DNA of 64,000 nucleotides from Phenylobacterium sp. (GCF_004299445.1 NZ_SCTC01000003.1:62001-126000); one strand, 5' to 3'. Counted from the stretch's first letter, positions 51,406-62,642 are shown. Program-made: numbers and translations. The notes: generated by a model from the sequence alone, not told the origin.

Positions 51406-52575
51406 ATGCTGCTCCAGGGTCTGAAGGTGGTGGAAATGTCCACCTGGGTGGCGGGCCCCAGCTGCGCGGCGGTGCTGGCCGACTGGGGCGCCGAGGTCAT
51501 CAAGGTCGAAAGCCCGATGGGCGACGTCACCCGCGCCTTCTTCGCCAATCCCGAGAACGGCCAGAGCCCGATCTACGCCAACGAGAACCGCGGCAAGAAG
51601 GGCGTGGTGCTCGACACTACCAAGCCCGAGGGCAGGGCCGCGCTGAAGAAGCTGCTGAAGGACGCCGACATCTTCGTCACCAACACGCGACCCGGGTCTC
51701 TAAAGAAGATCGGCCTCGACTATGAGACGCTGAAGCCCGAGTTCCCCAAGCTGATCTACGCCGCCGTCACCGGCTTCGGCCTGACCGGCCCCTGGGCCAA
51801 CGAAGGCGGCTTCGACATCACCGCCTTCTGGGCGCGCAGCGGCGTGGCCCGCGCCATGATCCCCACCGACCAGGAGCCGTTCGCGTCCAGGCCAGGCTTC
51901 GGCGACCACGTGACCGCGATAACCACCGTCGCCGGCATCCTGGCGGCGGTGCATGAGCGGCATTCGACCGGGAAGGGCCGCCTCGTGGAGACCAGCCTGC
52001 TGCGCGCCGGCAGCTATGCGATCAGCTGGGACCTGTCGCTCCAGCTCTACTATGGCGAGGTGCAGACCAACGGGCCGCGCGACGAGCGGCCGGTCGCGAT
52101 CTCGGGCTTCTTCCGCACCAAGGACGACCGACACCTCGTCATCGTGCCCAAGAACGTGAACTGCTTCACGAACGTGATGATCGCTATCGATCGGCCGGAG
52201 GTGGTCGCCGACCCACGCTTCGAGATTCCCATGCTCGATATGGACGTGGTGCGCGAGGCTCGCGCCATCTGCGACGAGGGCTTTGCCCGGTTCACGCTGG
52301 AGGAGATCGGCGAGCGCCTGAACGAACTGGACGTCGCCTGGGGCCCGCTGGGCACGCTGGCCGAACACGCCGCGTCCGAGCGGGCCGAGCTCGCGGGCTG
52401 CTTTGTCGAGCTGGAAGACGGCCTGGGCGGCCGCTTCCGGGCCCCCGCAACGCCCGTGCGTTTCCCCGAGGGCGCGCCGCCCGTGGGCGCCGCCGCCCCG
52501 CAACTGGGCCAGCACACGCGTGAGGTCCTCGAAGCGGCCGGTCTGACCCCCGAGGAGATCGCCGCCGTTATCTAG
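51406..52575 (+). CDS. CaiB/BaiF-family (class III) CoA transferase
   Basis: A 389-residue enzyme starting at MLLQGLKVVEMSTWVAGPSC (ATG 51406, GGAAGGA upstream). Class III hallmarks are LADWGAEVIKVESPMGDVTR near residue 27, ANENRGKKGVVLDTTKPEGR near 58 and GLTGPWANEGGFDITAFWAR near 125, where the Asp of GFD is the catalytic residue that forms an acyl-aspartyl intermediate. The C-terminus (LGQHTREVLEAAGLTPEEIA) is typical. It moves CoA between carboxylic acids such as bile, carnitine or dicarboxylic types; the substrate is not deducible. Its neighbour on the other side of a terminator is the convergent uracil phosphoribosyltransferase. Confidence 0.92.
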   Translation: MLLQGLKVVEMSTWVAGPSCAAVLADWGAEVIKVESPMGDVTRAFFANPENGQSPIYANENRGKKGVVLDTTKPEGRAALKKLLKDADIFVTNTRPGSLKKIGLDYETLKPEFPKLIYAAVTGFGLTGPWANEGGFDITAFWARSGVARAMIPTDQEPFASRPGFGDHVTAITTVAGILAAVHERHSTGKGRLVETSLLRAGSYAISWDLSLQLYYGEVQTNGPRDERPVAISGFFRTKDDRHLVIVPKNVNCFTNVMIAIDRPEVVADPRFEIPMLDMDVVREARAICDEGFARFTLEEIGERLNELDVAWGPLGTLAEHAASERAELAGCFVELEDGLGGRFRAPATPVRFPEGAPPVGAAAPQLGQHTREVLEAAGLTPEEIAAVI

Positions 52576-52592
52576 CGGGCCTGAAAACAAAT

Positions 52593-52620
52593 GGGCCGCG
52601 CAGGTTTCGCCGCGCGGCCC
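52593..52620 (+). terminator. Hairpin after the CoA transferase gene
   Basis: GGGCCGCGC pairs perfectly with GCGCGGCCC (9 bp, loop of 10), 17 bp past the stop. No U-run follows on the plus strand; CTGAAAACAAAT precedes it, so it could serve read-through from the opposite strand (TTTGTTTT) as well. It separates convergent transcription units. Confidence 0.6.
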
Positions 52621-52794
52621 GAAGTTCGAGGAAGGAGAACGCCCCGAGAGGGCTTCACCATCTGAGACCCACTCCCTTGGCGAGGAAATGGCGCGCCGCG
52701 CCGCGACTGCGATTTGCCGCACAACGCTCAGGTTCGAAGCACGGTTTGCTCCCGGCGCCCGGTTTCCCGGCAAATGATCCCGGCGAAACCGATC

Positions 52795-53436
52795 TCATCG
52801 GGTGCCGTACATCCGGTCGCCCGCGTCTCCCAGCCCAGGCAGGATGTAGCCGTGGTCGTTCAACCGCTCATCCACCGCCGCGGTCCAGACCGGGACGTCG
52901 GGGTGATGGCCGTGGAATTTGGACACGCCCTCGGGCGAGGCCAGCAGGCAGGCCATACGGATCTGCCTGGCGCCGGCCTCCAGCAGCCGGTCGACGGCGG
53001 CGATAGCCGTGTTGCCGGTGGCCAGCATCGGATCCACCACAACGACGACCCGCTCGGCCAGGTCGGCGGGGGCCTTGAAGTAGTATTCCACGCAGTTCAG
53101 CGTCGCCGGGTCACGGTAGAGGCCGATGTGGGCGACGCGGGCGGCGGGCGCCAGTTCCAGCATCCCGTCCAGCATGCCCATGCCCGAGCGCAACACCGGG
53201 GCGAACACCAGCTTCTTCCCGGCCAGCTGCGGCGCCTGCATCACCTGCAGCGGGGTCTCGATCTCGACCAGCTCCACCGGCAGGTCGCGGGTGACCTCGT
53301 AGCAGAGCAGCGCGCCGATCTCGCGCAGCAGCTCGCGGAAGCTCTTGGTGGACGTGTCCTTCTTCCGCATCAGCGTCAGCTTGTGCTGCACCAGCGGGTG
53401 GTCGACGACCGTGACGCCCTTCATGGCTCGAGCCAT
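52795..53436 (-). CDS. upp: Uracil phosphoribosyltransferase (URC6-type context)
   Basis: A 213-residue PRTase starting at [14 protein letters not shown] (ATG 53436-53434, GAGGG upstream). Signatures are [20 protein letters not shown] near residue 8, [20 protein letters not shown] near 78, the PRPP loop [20 protein letters not shown] near 126 and the uracil-binding end [17 protein letters not shown]. It converts uracil and PRPP to UMP. It is the last gene of a three-gene unit with DUF1688 and GTP cyclohydrolase II-like genes, as in URC uracil-degradation loci, where this activity feeds ring opening rather than salvage. Only 13 bp separate it from the upstream gene. Confidence 0.95.
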   Translation of the reverse strand: MARAMKGVTVVDHPLVQHKLTLMRKKDTSTKSFRELLREIGALLCYEVTRDLPVELVEIETPLQVMQAPQLAGKKLVFAPVLRSGMGMLDGMLELAPAARVAHIGLYRDPATLNCVEYYFKAPADLAERVVVVVDPMLATGNTAIAAVDRLLEAGARQIRMACLLASPEGVSKFHGHHPDVPVWTAAVDERLNDHGYILPGLGDAGDRMYGTR

Positions 53437-53449
53437 CCTGCGTATCCCT

Positions 53450-54616
53450 CTAGAAAACCGTTCCGTCCGAGATGACGGCGATGGGCGGACCACCGTCCGC
53501 CCGCTTCTGCTTCGCGATCCGCCGGCCCGCGGCCCAGGAGCCGCCCTCCAGCACCCGCGCCAGCGGGAACTCGGCCGCGGTGAGGCCCAGCCGCTCGCGC
53601 ACCATCGGCGCCAACCTGTCCAGCAAGGCCACTGTCAGCGACCGCCAGCCCACGACCAGCGGACTGTCGACAGCGTGCGCCCGATCGGCGTCCGCCGGGT
53701 CCTTCACCGTGAGCACGCCCATGTCCACGAACAGACCGCCGTTGCGGTACTCGGCCAGGCCCGTGAGCCCGTCGATGTCGGTGACCTCGACGCCGGCCCA
53801 CTGCAGCGGCTCGATCAGCGAGTAGCTCATCCACTGGCTCAGCTTGTGCAGCGGCACGTAGCCATCGACGGCCGGATGCTTCCAGCAGTCGCCCAGCGGC
53901 TGACCGTCCAGCGACAGGCGCCCAGGCCAGATCGGCCCCAGCGCTTCCAGCAGCACGCGCAGAATCGTCGGCGCCGGCAACTTTCCGCCCTCGGCGTGCT
54001 TCACCATGATGTCGAACAGCGCCGCCGGCCGGCCCACCGCGCGGCCCAGGCTGCGCAGCAGCTCGGCGCGCCCCTCAAGGCCCACCATCGGGTTGTCGTC
54101 GCGGACCTGGAAGTGCTGGGCCACGCCCGCCGCCGTCACCTGCTCCAGCGCATCGGCCTTCATCGGATCGCCGGGATCGGACGACATCGCGCCAGCCTCG
54201 AACATCCGCAGCGAGGCGATGCCCAGGCCCTCGGATCGGCCGACGGTGACGCCGGTGGCCGCGTCCGCGTAGCGCCAGGTCGGCCCTGCGCCCGCGTCCA
54301 GCAGCACCGACGGGATCACGAGGTCGAACGCGGCACGACCCAATTCCATAGGATCGGATGGCTTGTCCGCCTCGGCCCACAGATCGCGCCCGTCCGCCAC
54401 GAACATCCGCCAGCGGGCATGGAACGGGACCTTGAGGTCGGGGTAGTTCGCGCACACCGTCTCGGCCGTCAGGTCCGCCGCCGCCTCCAGCCGTGACAGG
54501 TCCACCGCCCATTCGGCCAATCCGCCCGCCTCGGCCAGCGCCAGCATCTGGTGGGCGCGCTCGCGCACTGCGGCGGCGGAGAGAAGCCGGCGCGCCGTCT
54601 CAACGTGGGTCGACAA
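53450..54616 (-). CDS. URC4/Urg3-family protein (DUF1688), uracil catabolism
   Basis: A 388-residue DUF1688 protein. Its start is TTG (54616-54614), directly after the TAG of the upstream gene, with AAGGA 8 nt before it. Conserved stretches include [20 protein letters not shown] near residue 58, [20 protein letters not shown] near 103, [16 protein letters not shown] near 127 and [20 protein letters not shown] near 290. The family is required in the fungal URC pathway of uracil breakdown and is found next to GTP cyclohydrolase II-like and uracil phosphoribosyltransferase genes in bacteria, as here. The exact reaction is not settled. DAGAGPTW and RSEG are likely parts of its active site. Confidence 0.9.
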   Translation of the reverse strand: MSTHVETARRLLSAAAVRERAHQMLALAEAGGLAEWAVDLSRLEAAADLTAETVCANYPDLKVPFHARWRMFVADGRDLWAEADKPSDPMELGRAAFDLVIPSVLLDAGAGPTWRYADAATGVTVGRSEGLGIASLRMFEAGAMSSDPGDPMKADALEQVTAAGVAQHFQVRDDNPMVGLEGRAELLRSLGRAVGRPAALFDIMVKHAEGGKLPAPTILRVLLEALGPIWPGRLSLDGQPLGDCWKHPAVDGYVPLHKLSQWMSYSLIEPLQWAGVEVTDIDGLTGLAEYRNGGLFVDMGVLTVKDPADADRAHAVDSPLVVGWRSLTVALLDRLAPMVRERLGLTAAEFPLARVLEGGSWAAGRRIAKQKRADGGPPIAVISDGTVF

Positions 54617-55873
54617 CTAGAATTCCTTCAGATCCCGGCCCACGACCTTCTTCAGGTCGTCCTCGGAGGGCGCGCCCTCGGGCGTGAAGTAGCCGGCGGC
54701 CTTCTTGGCTTCCATCTCGACGCTGGCGTCGTCCGGCACCAGCTCGTCGGGGATCGGCACCCGCTCGCCGATCTCGATGCCGCCGGTCACCAGGGCGTCG
54801 TACTTCATGTTGGACATCGAGACGAAGCGGTCGATCCGGCGGATGCCCAGCCAGTGGATCACGTCGGGCATCAGCTGCTGGAAGCGCGCGTCCTGGACAC
54901 CCGCCACGCACTCGGTGCGTTCGAAATAGGTGGCCGCCTGGTCGCCGCCCGGCTGACGCTTGCGGGCGTTATAGACCAGGAACTTGGTCACCTCGCCCAG
55001 CGCGCGGCCTTCCTTGCGGTTGTAGGCGATGAGGCCCGTGCCGCCGGCCTGGGCCGAACGCGTCGCCTCCTCGATCCCGTGGGTCAGGTAGGGCCGGCAG
55101 GTGCAGATGTCGGAGCCGAAGACGTCCGAGCCGTTGCACTCGTCGTGCACCCGGCAGGTCAGCGGCACGCGAGTATCGCCCAGCTTCGTGGCGTCGCCGA
55201 AGATGTAGAGCGTGATGCCCCCGATCGGCGGCAGGAACACCTGGATGTCGGGGCGGGTGACCAGTTCGGGGTACATGCCGCCCGTCTGTTCGAACAGCAC
55301 GCGGCGCAGCTGCTGCTCCTCCACGCCGAACCGGGCGGCGACGCCCGGCAGATGCCAGACGGGATCGATCGCGGCCTTCGTCACGGCCACGTCGCCGGTT
55401 TCGTACAGCACCTTGCCGTCGGGCTTCAGCCGGCCGGCGCGGATGGCCTCGGCGATCTCGGGCAGGGTGATGCGGGCCTTGGTCACCGCGATGGTCGGGC
55501 GGATATCGACGCCCTCGGCGATCTCGGCGGCGAAGTCCTCGGCGATGCGCGCGCCCCAGGGATCGAGCGAGACGATCTTGCCGGGCTCGCTCCACTGGGG
55601 GTGCGGGCCCACCGGCACCACCGGATGGGTGTTCACCAGTTCGGGCCGGACCATCGGGTCCATGGCGCCGGAGGCGACGGCCAGTGCGCGGTAGACCGAA
55701 TAGGCGCCGCCGTGGGCGCCGATGGCGTTGCGGTCGCTGCCCGCGTTGGCGGTGGCCACGACAGGGCCGCGCTCGCGGGCGGTCTTGGCGTCCCAGTTCA
55801 GCGGGAACCGGCTGGGCGTTCCCGCCCCCGGATGCGACGTGAGGCGGATGTGGGATGTCCTGTTCCCGGACAT
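54617..55873 (-). CDS. URC1-type GTP cyclohydrolase II-like protein, uracil catabolism
   Basis: A 418-residue protein starting at MSGNRTSHIR (ATG 55873-55871, GGAGG 13 nt upstream); a TTG four codons earlier is too close to that site. The C-terminal half is the GTP cyclohydrolase II fold: RVHDECNGSDVFGSDICTC gives the zinc motif C-x10-C-x-C, and TGLIAYNRKEGRALGEVTKF near residue 275 the catalytic region. The N-terminal 200 residues are specific to the URC1-type family (GAHGGAYSVYRALAVASGAM). In the URC route this enzyme opens the uracil-derived ring, so the product is not riboflavin precursor. It heads the unit URC1-URC4-upp. Confidence 0.92.
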   Translation of the reverse strand: MSGNRTSHIRLTSHPGAGTPSRFPLNWDAKTARERGPVVATANAGSDRNAIGAHGGAYSVYRALAVASGAMDPMVRPELVNTHPVVPVGPHPQWSEPGKIVSLDPWGARIAEDFAAEIAEGVDIRPTIAVTKARITLPEIAEAIRAGRLKPDGKVLYETGDVAVTKAAIDPVWHLPGVAARFGVEEQQLRRVLFEQTGGMYPELVTRPDIQVFLPPIGGITLYIFGDATKLGDTRVPLTCRVHDECNGSDVFGSDICTCRPYLTHGIEEATRSAQAGGTGLIAYNRKEGRALGEVTKFLVYNARKRQPGGDQAATYFERTECVAGVQDARFQQLMPDVIHWLGIRRIDRFVSMSNMKYDALVTGGIEIGERVPIPDELVPDDASVEMEAKKAAGYFTPEGAPSEDDLKKVVGRDLKEF

Positions 55874-55902
55874 AGGCGTGAACAAACCTCCAGAGTCGAA
55901 AA

Positions 55903-55940
55903 GGCCCCGCCCGGGTCTTCGCCGGCGCAGGGCCTTTGAG
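55903..55940. other. Stem-loop in the 5' leader of the URC1 gene
   Basis: AAAGGCCC (55903-55910) pairs with GGGCCTTT (55933-55940), and inner GC-rich bases (CGCCCGGG, CCGGCG) can pair further. It lies 30-67 bp upstream of the URC1 start in the transcribed direction, and on the minus strand the stem ends CCTTTTCG. It might act as an attenuator or as the end of upstream transcription. Confidence 0.4.
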
Positions 55941-56077
55941 GGCGAACACTGATCCTAGTCCGCGGAATTGGCAACATTTCCTGAACCCGCGAGGTCCCAG
56001 AGACGCGCGGCGTCTGGACTGCGCCCTTGCCCTGAGCTCCGCCATGGTCGCCAATGGACGCGGCAGAGGAGACGGGC

Positions 56078-56464
56078 ATGCAAAGCCACCTGAAGGACCT
56101 GGAAGAGGTCCGCGAGCTCATCCAGCTCTACATCGACGGGTCCAACGGCGACGTCGCCAAGCTGCAGGCCGCATTCCATCCGGATGCCCGGATGATGGGC
56201 CATGTGGGTCCGATGGACACCTACATCCCGATCACCGATTTCTTCAAAATGGTCGAGCGCCAGCCGGGCCTGGCCGGGCCGAACTACAACGCCTACGTCC
56301 GCAACATCGACCTGGCGGGCGACGCCGGCGTCGCGGTGCTGGTCGAGACCGACTACATGGGCTGCGATTTCGTCGACTACTTCTCCGTCGCGAAGATCGG
56401 CGGGCGCTGGCAGATCACCAACAAGACCTACGCCCATACAGGCGGAACGCCGCCCGGAGCCTGA
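56078..56464 (+). CDS. NTF2-like protein, putative lumazine-binding type
   Basis: A 128-residue protein starting at MQSHLKDLEEVRELIQLYID (ATG 56078, GAGGAG upstream); the frame opens earlier at 56054. The NTF2-like cone is seen in GSNGDVAKLQAAFHPDARMM near residue 21, VGPMDTYIPITDFFKMVERQ near 43 and FVDYFSVAKIGGRWQITNKT near 98. This pattern fits the putative lumazine-binding family (PF12893). No catalytic Asp-His dyad is obvious. It stands between the URC unit and the urease operon, transcribed towards urease. A link to the ring-opening chemistry next door is possible but only positional. Confidence 0.78.
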   Translation: MQSHLKDLEEVRELIQLYIDGSNGDVAKLQAAFHPDARMMGHVGPMDTYIPITDFFKMVERQPGLAGPNYNAYVRNIDLAGDAGVAVLVETDYMGCDFVDYFSVAKIGGRWQITNKTYAHTGGTPPGA

Positions 56465-56466
56465 AA

Positions 56467-56512
56467 GGCGGCGGCGCCCAAAAAACCGGCGCCCGCGATT
56501 GACGCCGCCGCC
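56467..56512 (+). other. Stem-loop between the NTF2-like gene and ureD
   Basis: GGCGGCGGCG (56467-56476) and CGCCGCCGCC (56503-56512) are exact inverse complements around a 26-nt loop, starting 2 bp after the NTF2-like stop. TTGACGC inside the right flank (56499-56505) matches a Caulobacter-type -35, so the site may combine a transcript end with the urease promoter. Confidence 0.4.
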
Positions 56513-56561
56513 GGGGCCGTCGTTGTCTGGACACCTCCGGGGACCACCGCAGGGTGTGTCG

Positions 56562-57395
56562 ATGATTCAGGGTCCTGCTTCGCTGCCCGACCTGCCCGTC
56601 CTGCAAAGGGCGCGCGGCTGTGCGCGGATCGCCGTGCGGGGCGAAGCCGGTCGCACGCGGCTCTCACGGCTGTACCAGGAGGGCTGCGGCAAGATCCGCC
56701 TGCCCAAGGACGCCCGCGCCGAAGGACTCGAAGCGGTGCTTATCAACACCTCCGGCGGCCTGACGGGCGGCGACCGGATGGACTGGGCTGCCGAGGCCGT
56801 CGACGGCGCGCGCCTCACCCTCACCACCCAGGCCTGCGAGAAGATCTACCGCGCCCGCGACGGTGTGGCCGAGGTCGCCACCCGCCTGGACGTGGGCCAG
56901 GGCGGCCGGGTCGACTGGCTGCCACAGGAGACGATCCTGTTCGACGGCGGCGCGTTGTCTCGCCGCCTCGAGGCCGACCTGGCGCCGGGCGCACGCCTGC
57001 TGGCGTTGGAAGCCGTCGTCCTGGGCCGCACGGCCATGGCCGAGACGGTCCGGGTGGGCGCGCTGCGCGACCGCTGGCGGGTCCGCACTGAAGGCCGCCT
57101 GATCTTCGCCGACGACCTTCGCCTCGACGGCCCGATCGCCGACCGCGCCGCCATGGCGCCCATGCTGGCCGGCGCCCGGGCCTTCGCCTCCCTGCTGCTG
57201 GTGGACGCCGAGGCCGGCCGCCTCCTGGAGCCCCTGCGGGCCGCACTGGGCCCCGCGGGCGGCGCCAGCGCCTTCGACGGCAAACTGTTCGCCCGCGTGA
57301 CCGCTGCCGACGGGTTCGCGCTCCGCCATGTGCTGCTGCCGGCGCTCAGCGTCCTGCGCAACGGCGCGCCACTGCCCCGGGTCTGGAGCACCTGA
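56562..57395 (+). CDS. ureD: Urease accessory protein UreD
   Basis: A 277-residue urease chaperone (UreH/UreD family) starting at [14 protein letters not shown] (ATG 56562). Conserved blocks are [20 protein letters not shown] near residue 35, [20 protein letters not shown] near 57, [14 protein letters not shown] near 90 and [20 protein letters not shown] near 120. It docks on the urease apoenzyme with UreF and UreG and passes nickel through an internal tunnel. It is the first gene of the operon; its TGA overlaps the ureA ATG by one base. Confidence 0.93.
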   Translation: MIQGPASLPDLPVLQRARGCARIAVRGEAGRTRLSRLYQEGCGKIRLPKDARAEGLEAVLINTSGGLTGGDRMDWAAEAVDGARLTLTTQACEKIYRARDGVAEVATRLDVGQGGRVDWLPQETILFDGGALSRRLEADLAPGARLLALEAVVLGRTAMAETVRVGALRDRWRVRTEGRLIFADDLRLDGPIADRAAMAPMLAGARAFASLLLVDAEAGRLLEPLRAALGPAGGASAFDGKLFARVTAADGFALRHVLLPALSVLRNGAPLPRVWST

Positions 57396-57697
57396 TGAAC
57401 CTGACCCCGCGCGAGAAAGACAAGTTGCTGGTGGCCATGGCCGCCGAGGTCGCGCGCAAGCGCCTGGCCCGCGGCGTGAAACTGAACCATCCCGAGGCCA
57501 TCGCCCTGATCACCGACTTCGTCGTCGAGGGCGCTAGAGACGGCCGCACGGTGGCCGAGCTGATGGAAGCCGGGGCCCACGTGATCAGCCGCGCCCAGGT
57601 CATGGAAGGCATCGCCGAGATGATCCACGACGTGCAGGTCGAGGCCACATTTCCCGACGGCACCAAACTGGTGACCGTCCACCACCCGATCAGATGA
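57395..57697 (+). CDS. ureA: Urease gamma subunit
   Basis: A 100-residue subunit, the normal length. [20 protein letters not shown] and [20 protein letters not shown] open the protein; [20 protein letters not shown] and [10 protein letters not shown] close it, as in all UreA proteins. It forms part of the (UreABC)3 core that hydrolyses urea to ammonia and carbamate in the cytosol. Its final TGA overlaps the ATG of the small HupE/UreJ-like gene (ATGA), rather than ureB as in most operons. Confidence 0.97.
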   Translation: MNLTPREKDKLLVAMAAEVARKRLARGVKLNHPEAIALITDFVVEGARDGRTVAELMEAGAHVISRAQVMEGIAEMIHDVQVEATFPDGTKLVTVHHPIR

Positions 57698-57915
57698 GGA
57701 GACTCCGGTTGCGCAGACTTTTGCCTGCCCTGATGGCCCTTACGGCCACCCCCGCCCTGGCCCACGAGGGCCACCACGAGACGCTGACGCTGGCCGAACA
57801 GGCGCGGCACCTGCTGACCGAGCCCGACCACATCCTGGCCTTTGCAGGCCTCGTCGTGCTGGCTGTCGCGGGCGCCTGGCAGTGGCGGCGGGCTCGCGCG
57901 AAGGCGCGCAAGTGA
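57694..57915 (+). CDS. Miniature HupE/UreJ-like protein inside the urease operon
   Basis: A 73-residue protein whose ATG overlaps the ureA stop and whose TGA overlaps the ureB start; an in-frame TTG at 57709 with AGGAGA upstream is an alternative start. A signal peptide ends at ALA (residue 23), leaving the mature N-terminus [15 protein letters not shown] at 39-46 is H-x5-D-H, the signature of HupE/UreJ nickel permeases, and continues into one membrane helix ([18 protein letters not shown]) with a basic tail (RRARAKARK). Full HupE/UreJ proteins have about 190 residues and six helices, so this would be only the first unit. I infer a periplasmic nickel-binding or assembly component of the urease system. 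Confidence 0.8.
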   Translation: MRRLRLRRLLPALMALTATPALAHEGHHETLTLAEQARHLLTEPDHILAFAGLVVLAVAGAWQWRRARAKARK

Positions 57916-58216
57916 TCCCCGGCGAGGTCATCCCGGCCGATGGCGACATCGAGCTGAACGCCGGCGCGCCGGTCACGGTGCTGCGCGTAGCCAACACGGG
58001 TGACCGGCCCATCCAGGTGGGCAGCCACTACCATTTCTTCGAGACCAACCCGGCGCTGCGGTTCGACCGGGCCGCAGCCCGCGGCCAGCGCCTCGATATC
58101 GCCGCCGGCACGGCCGTCCGCTTCGAGCCTGGACAGGAGCGCGAGGTGTCGCTCGTGCCGCTGGCGGGCCGCCGCGAGGTCTACGGCTTCCGCCAGGACG
58201 TGATGGGCAAGGTCTG

Positions 58217-58217
<1 letters not shown>
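57912..58217 (+). CDS. ureB: Urease beta subunit
   Basis: A 101-residue subunit. The GTG at 57912 overlaps the preceding TGA (GTGA) and begins [18 protein letters not shown], the normal N-terminus; the upstream open frame is not used. [20 protein letters not shown] near residue 32 and [15 protein letters not shown]-like ending ([14 protein letters not shown]) are invariant features. It packs against UreA and UreC in the urease core. Its stop overlaps the ureC ATG by one base. Confidence 0.97.
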
Positions 58218-59916
<1,699 letters not shown>

Positions 59917-59920
<4 letters not shown>

Positions 59921-60372
59921 CCACCATCACCGACATCCTGCCCGCGGGGGCCTGGACAGGCGACGCCGCCGACAGCGTGACGCTGGACTACGACGGGCGT
60001 CACCGCCGCCGCATCATGCTCACCGGGGCCTCGGGCTCGGAGTATCTGCTGGACCTGGCGGAGGCGACGCATCTCCGCCACGGCGATGGCCTGCAGCTTC
60101 CCGGAGGCGGCGTGATCCAGGTTGTGGCCAAGGCCGAGCCGCTGCTGGAAGTCACCGCCCATTCGCCGGCAGATCTCCTGCGCCTGGCCTGGCACATCGG
60201 CAACCGCCATCTGGCCGCCCAGGTGTTCCCCGACCGTATCCTGATCCGCCGCGACCACGTGATCGCCCAGATGCTCGAGCACCAGGGCGCGCACGTCCGC
60301 GAAATCGAGGCGCCGTTCGACCCAGAAGGCGGCGCCTATCAAGAGCATGGAGGGCATTCACATGCCCACTGA
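59917..60372 (+). CDS. ureE: Urease accessory protein UreE
   Basis: A 151-residue nickel metallochaperone; the TTG start (59917) overlaps the ureC stop as TTGA. The N-terminal peptide-binding domain is followed by the metal-binding domain, with [20 protein letters not shown] near residue 87 providing the conserved His and [17 protein letters not shown] near 115. The tail [13 protein letters not shown] is His-rich, adding nickel capacity. It delivers Ni2+ to UreG. Its 3' end overlaps ureF by 11 bp. Confidence 0.93.
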
Positions 60373-61018
60373 AGCGCGCCTGCTGCGCCTTCTGACCTGG
60401 CTGTCGCCGGCGTTCCCAACCGGCGCATTCGGTTTCTCGCACGGACTGGAGACGGCGATCCGCGAAGGGACCGTCAGCGACGTCCGCTCGCTCACCGGCT
60501 GGATCGCAGGGCTGATGGAGCACGGCTCGGCCTGGAGCGACGCGGTGCTGGCCAAGGCCGCCTGGACCGCCGTCACCGCCGAGGACCACGTGGCGCTGGA
60601 TGACGTGGCCGAGCTGGCCGAGGCCCTCTGTCCATCGCTGGAACGGCGCAAGGAGACGATGAGCCAGGGTGAGGCGTTCCTGAAGGCGGTCGCCGCCTGG
60701 AACCCGCCGCCGATCCTGAGCGCGCCCTATCCGGTGGCGCTGGGCGCGGCGGCCGGCGCAGCAGGGTTGCCACTCGAGCCGGCGCTGACCGCGTGGCTGC
60801 ACGCCTTCGGCGCGAACCTCGTGAGCGTCGCCGTCCGCGCCGTGCCGCTGGGCCAGTCCGACGCCCTGCAGGTGTTGGCCGCCCTCGAGCCCGTGATCAT
60901 CCGCACCGCCAAGCGCGCGGCCGCCTCCACGCTGGACGAGCTCGGCTCGGCCAGTCTTGTTTCCGACATCGCCAGCATGCGCCACGAGACCCTGGACGGA
61001 AGGTTGTTCGGCTCATGA
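60362..61018 (+). CDS. ureF: Urease accessory protein UreF
   Basis: A 218-residue helical protein starting at [20 protein letters not shown] (ATG 60362, GAGGG upstream), with the family motif [20 protein letters not shown] near residue 15. The C-terminal [17 protein letters not shown] contains the Arg-rich end that contacts UreG. It acts as a gate between UreD and UreG during nickel loading. The coding sequence overlaps ureE by 11 bp at its start and ureG by 4 bp (ATGA) at its end. Confidence 0.93.
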   Translation: MPTEARLLRLLTWLSPAFPTGAFGFSHGLETAIREGTVSDVRSLTGWIAGLMEHGSAWSDAVLAKAAWTAVTAEDHVALDDVAELAEALCPSLERRKETMSQGEAFLKAVAAWNPPPILSAPYPVALGAAAGAAGLPLEPALTAWLHAFGANLVSVAVRAVPLGQSDALQVLAALEPVIIRTAKRAAASTLDELGSASLVSDIASMRHETLDGRLFGS

Positions 61019-61650
61019 GCACCTCCTCCAGCAATGGGCCTCTGCGCGTCGGCATCGGCGGCCCGGTCGGCTCGGGCAAGACCACGCTGGTGGAGAAGCT
61101 CTGCAAGGCCATGCGCGACCGCTGGTCGATCGCGGTCGTCACCAACGACATCTACACCCAGGAAGACGCCCTGATCCTGGCCCGCCTCCAGGCCCTCCCA
61201 GAGGACCGCATCCTGGGCGTCGAGACGGGCGGCTGCCCGCATACCGCCATCCGCGAGGACGCCTCGCTGAACCTGGCGGCTATCGCCGACATGAACCGCC
61301 GCCACCCCGGCCTGGACGTGATCTTCATCGAGAGCGGCGGCGACAACCTGGCGGCCACCTTCAGCCCAGACCTGGCCGACCTGACGCTCTATGTGGTCAG
61401 CGTCTGCCAGGGCGAAAAGATTCCCCGCAAGGGCGGCCCGGCCATCACCCGCTCGGACCTCCTGATCATCAACAAAACCGACCTGGCCCCGCACGTCGGC
61501 GCGGACCTGTCGGTGATGGACTCCGACGCGAGGAAGCAGCGTGGCGAGCGCCCGTTCGTGTTCACCGACCTGACGCGGCAGTCGGGGCTGGATGAGGTGA
61601 TCGCGTTCCTCGCGAAGGCGGGCGGCTTGCCGACGGCGCGGGCGGCCTAG
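61015..61650 (+). CDS. ureG: Urease accessory GTPase UreG
   Basis: A 211-residue SIMIBI-class GTPase. [20 protein letters not shown] near residue 14 is the P-loop, [18 protein letters not shown] near 69 contains the Cys-Pro-His nickel site, [20 protein letters not shown] near 102 is the switch region, and [14 protein letters not shown] near 150 is the guanine-specificity motif NKTD. GTP hydrolysis drives nickel insertion into urease. The stop codon overlaps that of the convergent allantoicase gene by 4 bp (CTAG). Confidence 0.97.
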   Translation: MSTSSSNGPLRVGIGGPVGSGKTTLVEKLCKAMRDRWSIAVVTNDIYTQEDALILARLQALPEDRILGVETGGCPHTAIREDASLNLAAIADMNRRHPGLDVIFIESGGDNLAATFSPDLADLTLYVVSVCQGEKIPRKGGPAITRSDLLIINKTDLAPHVGADLSVMDSDARKQRGERPFVFTDLTRQSGLDEVIAFLAKAGGLPTARAA

Positions 61651-62633
61651 CGCACCACCTTGCCCATCAGCCGCAGCCGGCTGACGCCGCCGTCGGGAAA
61701 GATGTTCAGGCGTACAAACCGCACCGGGCCCAGCGCGGCGAGCTCGTCGCGGAAGGTGTGCACGTGGTCGGCCTGCAGCTTCACCTCGGGCAGCAGCACC
61801 GGCCAGCTGTGGGCCTGCTCTGCGATCTCCGCCGGCGACCCGTGCGCCCGCCGCGTCGCCTGGATCGAGCAGCGGTCGGGGTAGTTGCCTTTGAAGTGGG
61901 CCGTGTCGACGATGACCTCTTCGATCGTCCCGAAGGTTCCCAGTTCCAGCACCGCCCAGTCGTGACCCGGCTCGCGCCGCCGCCGCGTCTCCCAGCCGTC
62001 GCCCATGTTCACGCCGCGGCCCGGCACCGTCAGATTGCCGACCGCGCCATAGTGCTCGTCGTTGGCGATGATGCCGCGGCCGCCGCGCGCGACAGCCAGC
62101 AGGTCCACGACCTCGTCGAGGCCCACCTTCGTCCAGTCGGGATCGACCCGGCCCCAGACCCGCAACCGCGCCACGCCGCCGTCCGGATGGATATGCAGCC
62201 GTACATGGGTGATCGGGGTGTCGTGCTCCACAGGGAAGTAGATCCGATCGTCGCCCTTCAGCGACAGGCGGCCGGTGACGTTGACCCAGCCGGCCTCCGG
62301 GTTCACCTCGTCCGAACGGCACACCTCGATTTCGGCGCCGGGCGGGTAGTTGCCGGTGAAGTGGCTGGTGTCGATCTCGAAGCCGGCGACCACGCCCGCG
62401 ACGCCCAGGCGGATGACGCACCAGTCGTGGCCAGGCGTGCGCTTTCGGCGGCTCTCCCAGCCGTCCATCCACTTGCCGTTGTCGTCGTACTTGCCGGGGA
62501 TGAACACCGGCGGCGCGGGGTCGATGAGCCGGCTCTTGTCGGCGAAGAAATCGTCGGTGGCGTAGACGACTTCGCTGCCCAGGCGCGGCTGGGCGAGGTC
62601 CACATATTGGCGGCGCAGGTCGTCGAAGATCAT
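61647..62633 (-). CDS. alc: Allantoicase
   Basis: A 328-residue enzyme with two similar jelly-roll halves: [20 protein letters not shown] near residue 103 and [20 protein letters not shown] near 247, each preceded by a GHDW-type segment ([24 protein letters not shown]). It hydrolyses allantoate to ureidoglycolate and urea. The N-terminus ([20 protein letters not shown]) and the C-terminal [15 protein letters not shown] are standard. Its urea product would be taken by the urease encoded right beside it. It is in a run with OHCU decarboxylase and allantoinase genes, the last gene of that unit. Confidence 0.94.
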   Translation of the reverse strand: MIFDDLRRQYVDLAQPRLGSEVVYATDDFFADKSRLIDPAPPVFIPGKYDDNGKWMDGWESRRKRTPGHDWCVIRLGVAGVVAGFEIDTSHFTGNYPPGAEIEVCRSDEVNPEAGWVNVTGRLSLKGDDRIYFPVEHDTPITHVRLHIHPDGGVARLRVWGRVDPDWTKVGLDEVVDLLAVARGGRGIIANDEHYGAVGNLTVPGRGVNMGDGWETRRRREPGHDWAVLELGTFGTIEEVIVDTAHFKGNYPDRCSIQATRRAHGSPAEIAEQAHSWPVLLPEVKLQADHVHTFRDELAALGPVRFVRLNIFPDGGVSRLRLMGKVVR

Positions 62634-62642
62634 GAGCCCACT

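Noticed and set aside
54617-55873. Riboflavin biosynthesis gene ribA
   Set aside because: The protein has the zinc motif of GTP cyclohydrolase II, but also a 200-residue URC1-specific N-terminus, and its neighbours are URC4 and upp rather than rib genes. No FMN riboswitch was recognised in the leader.
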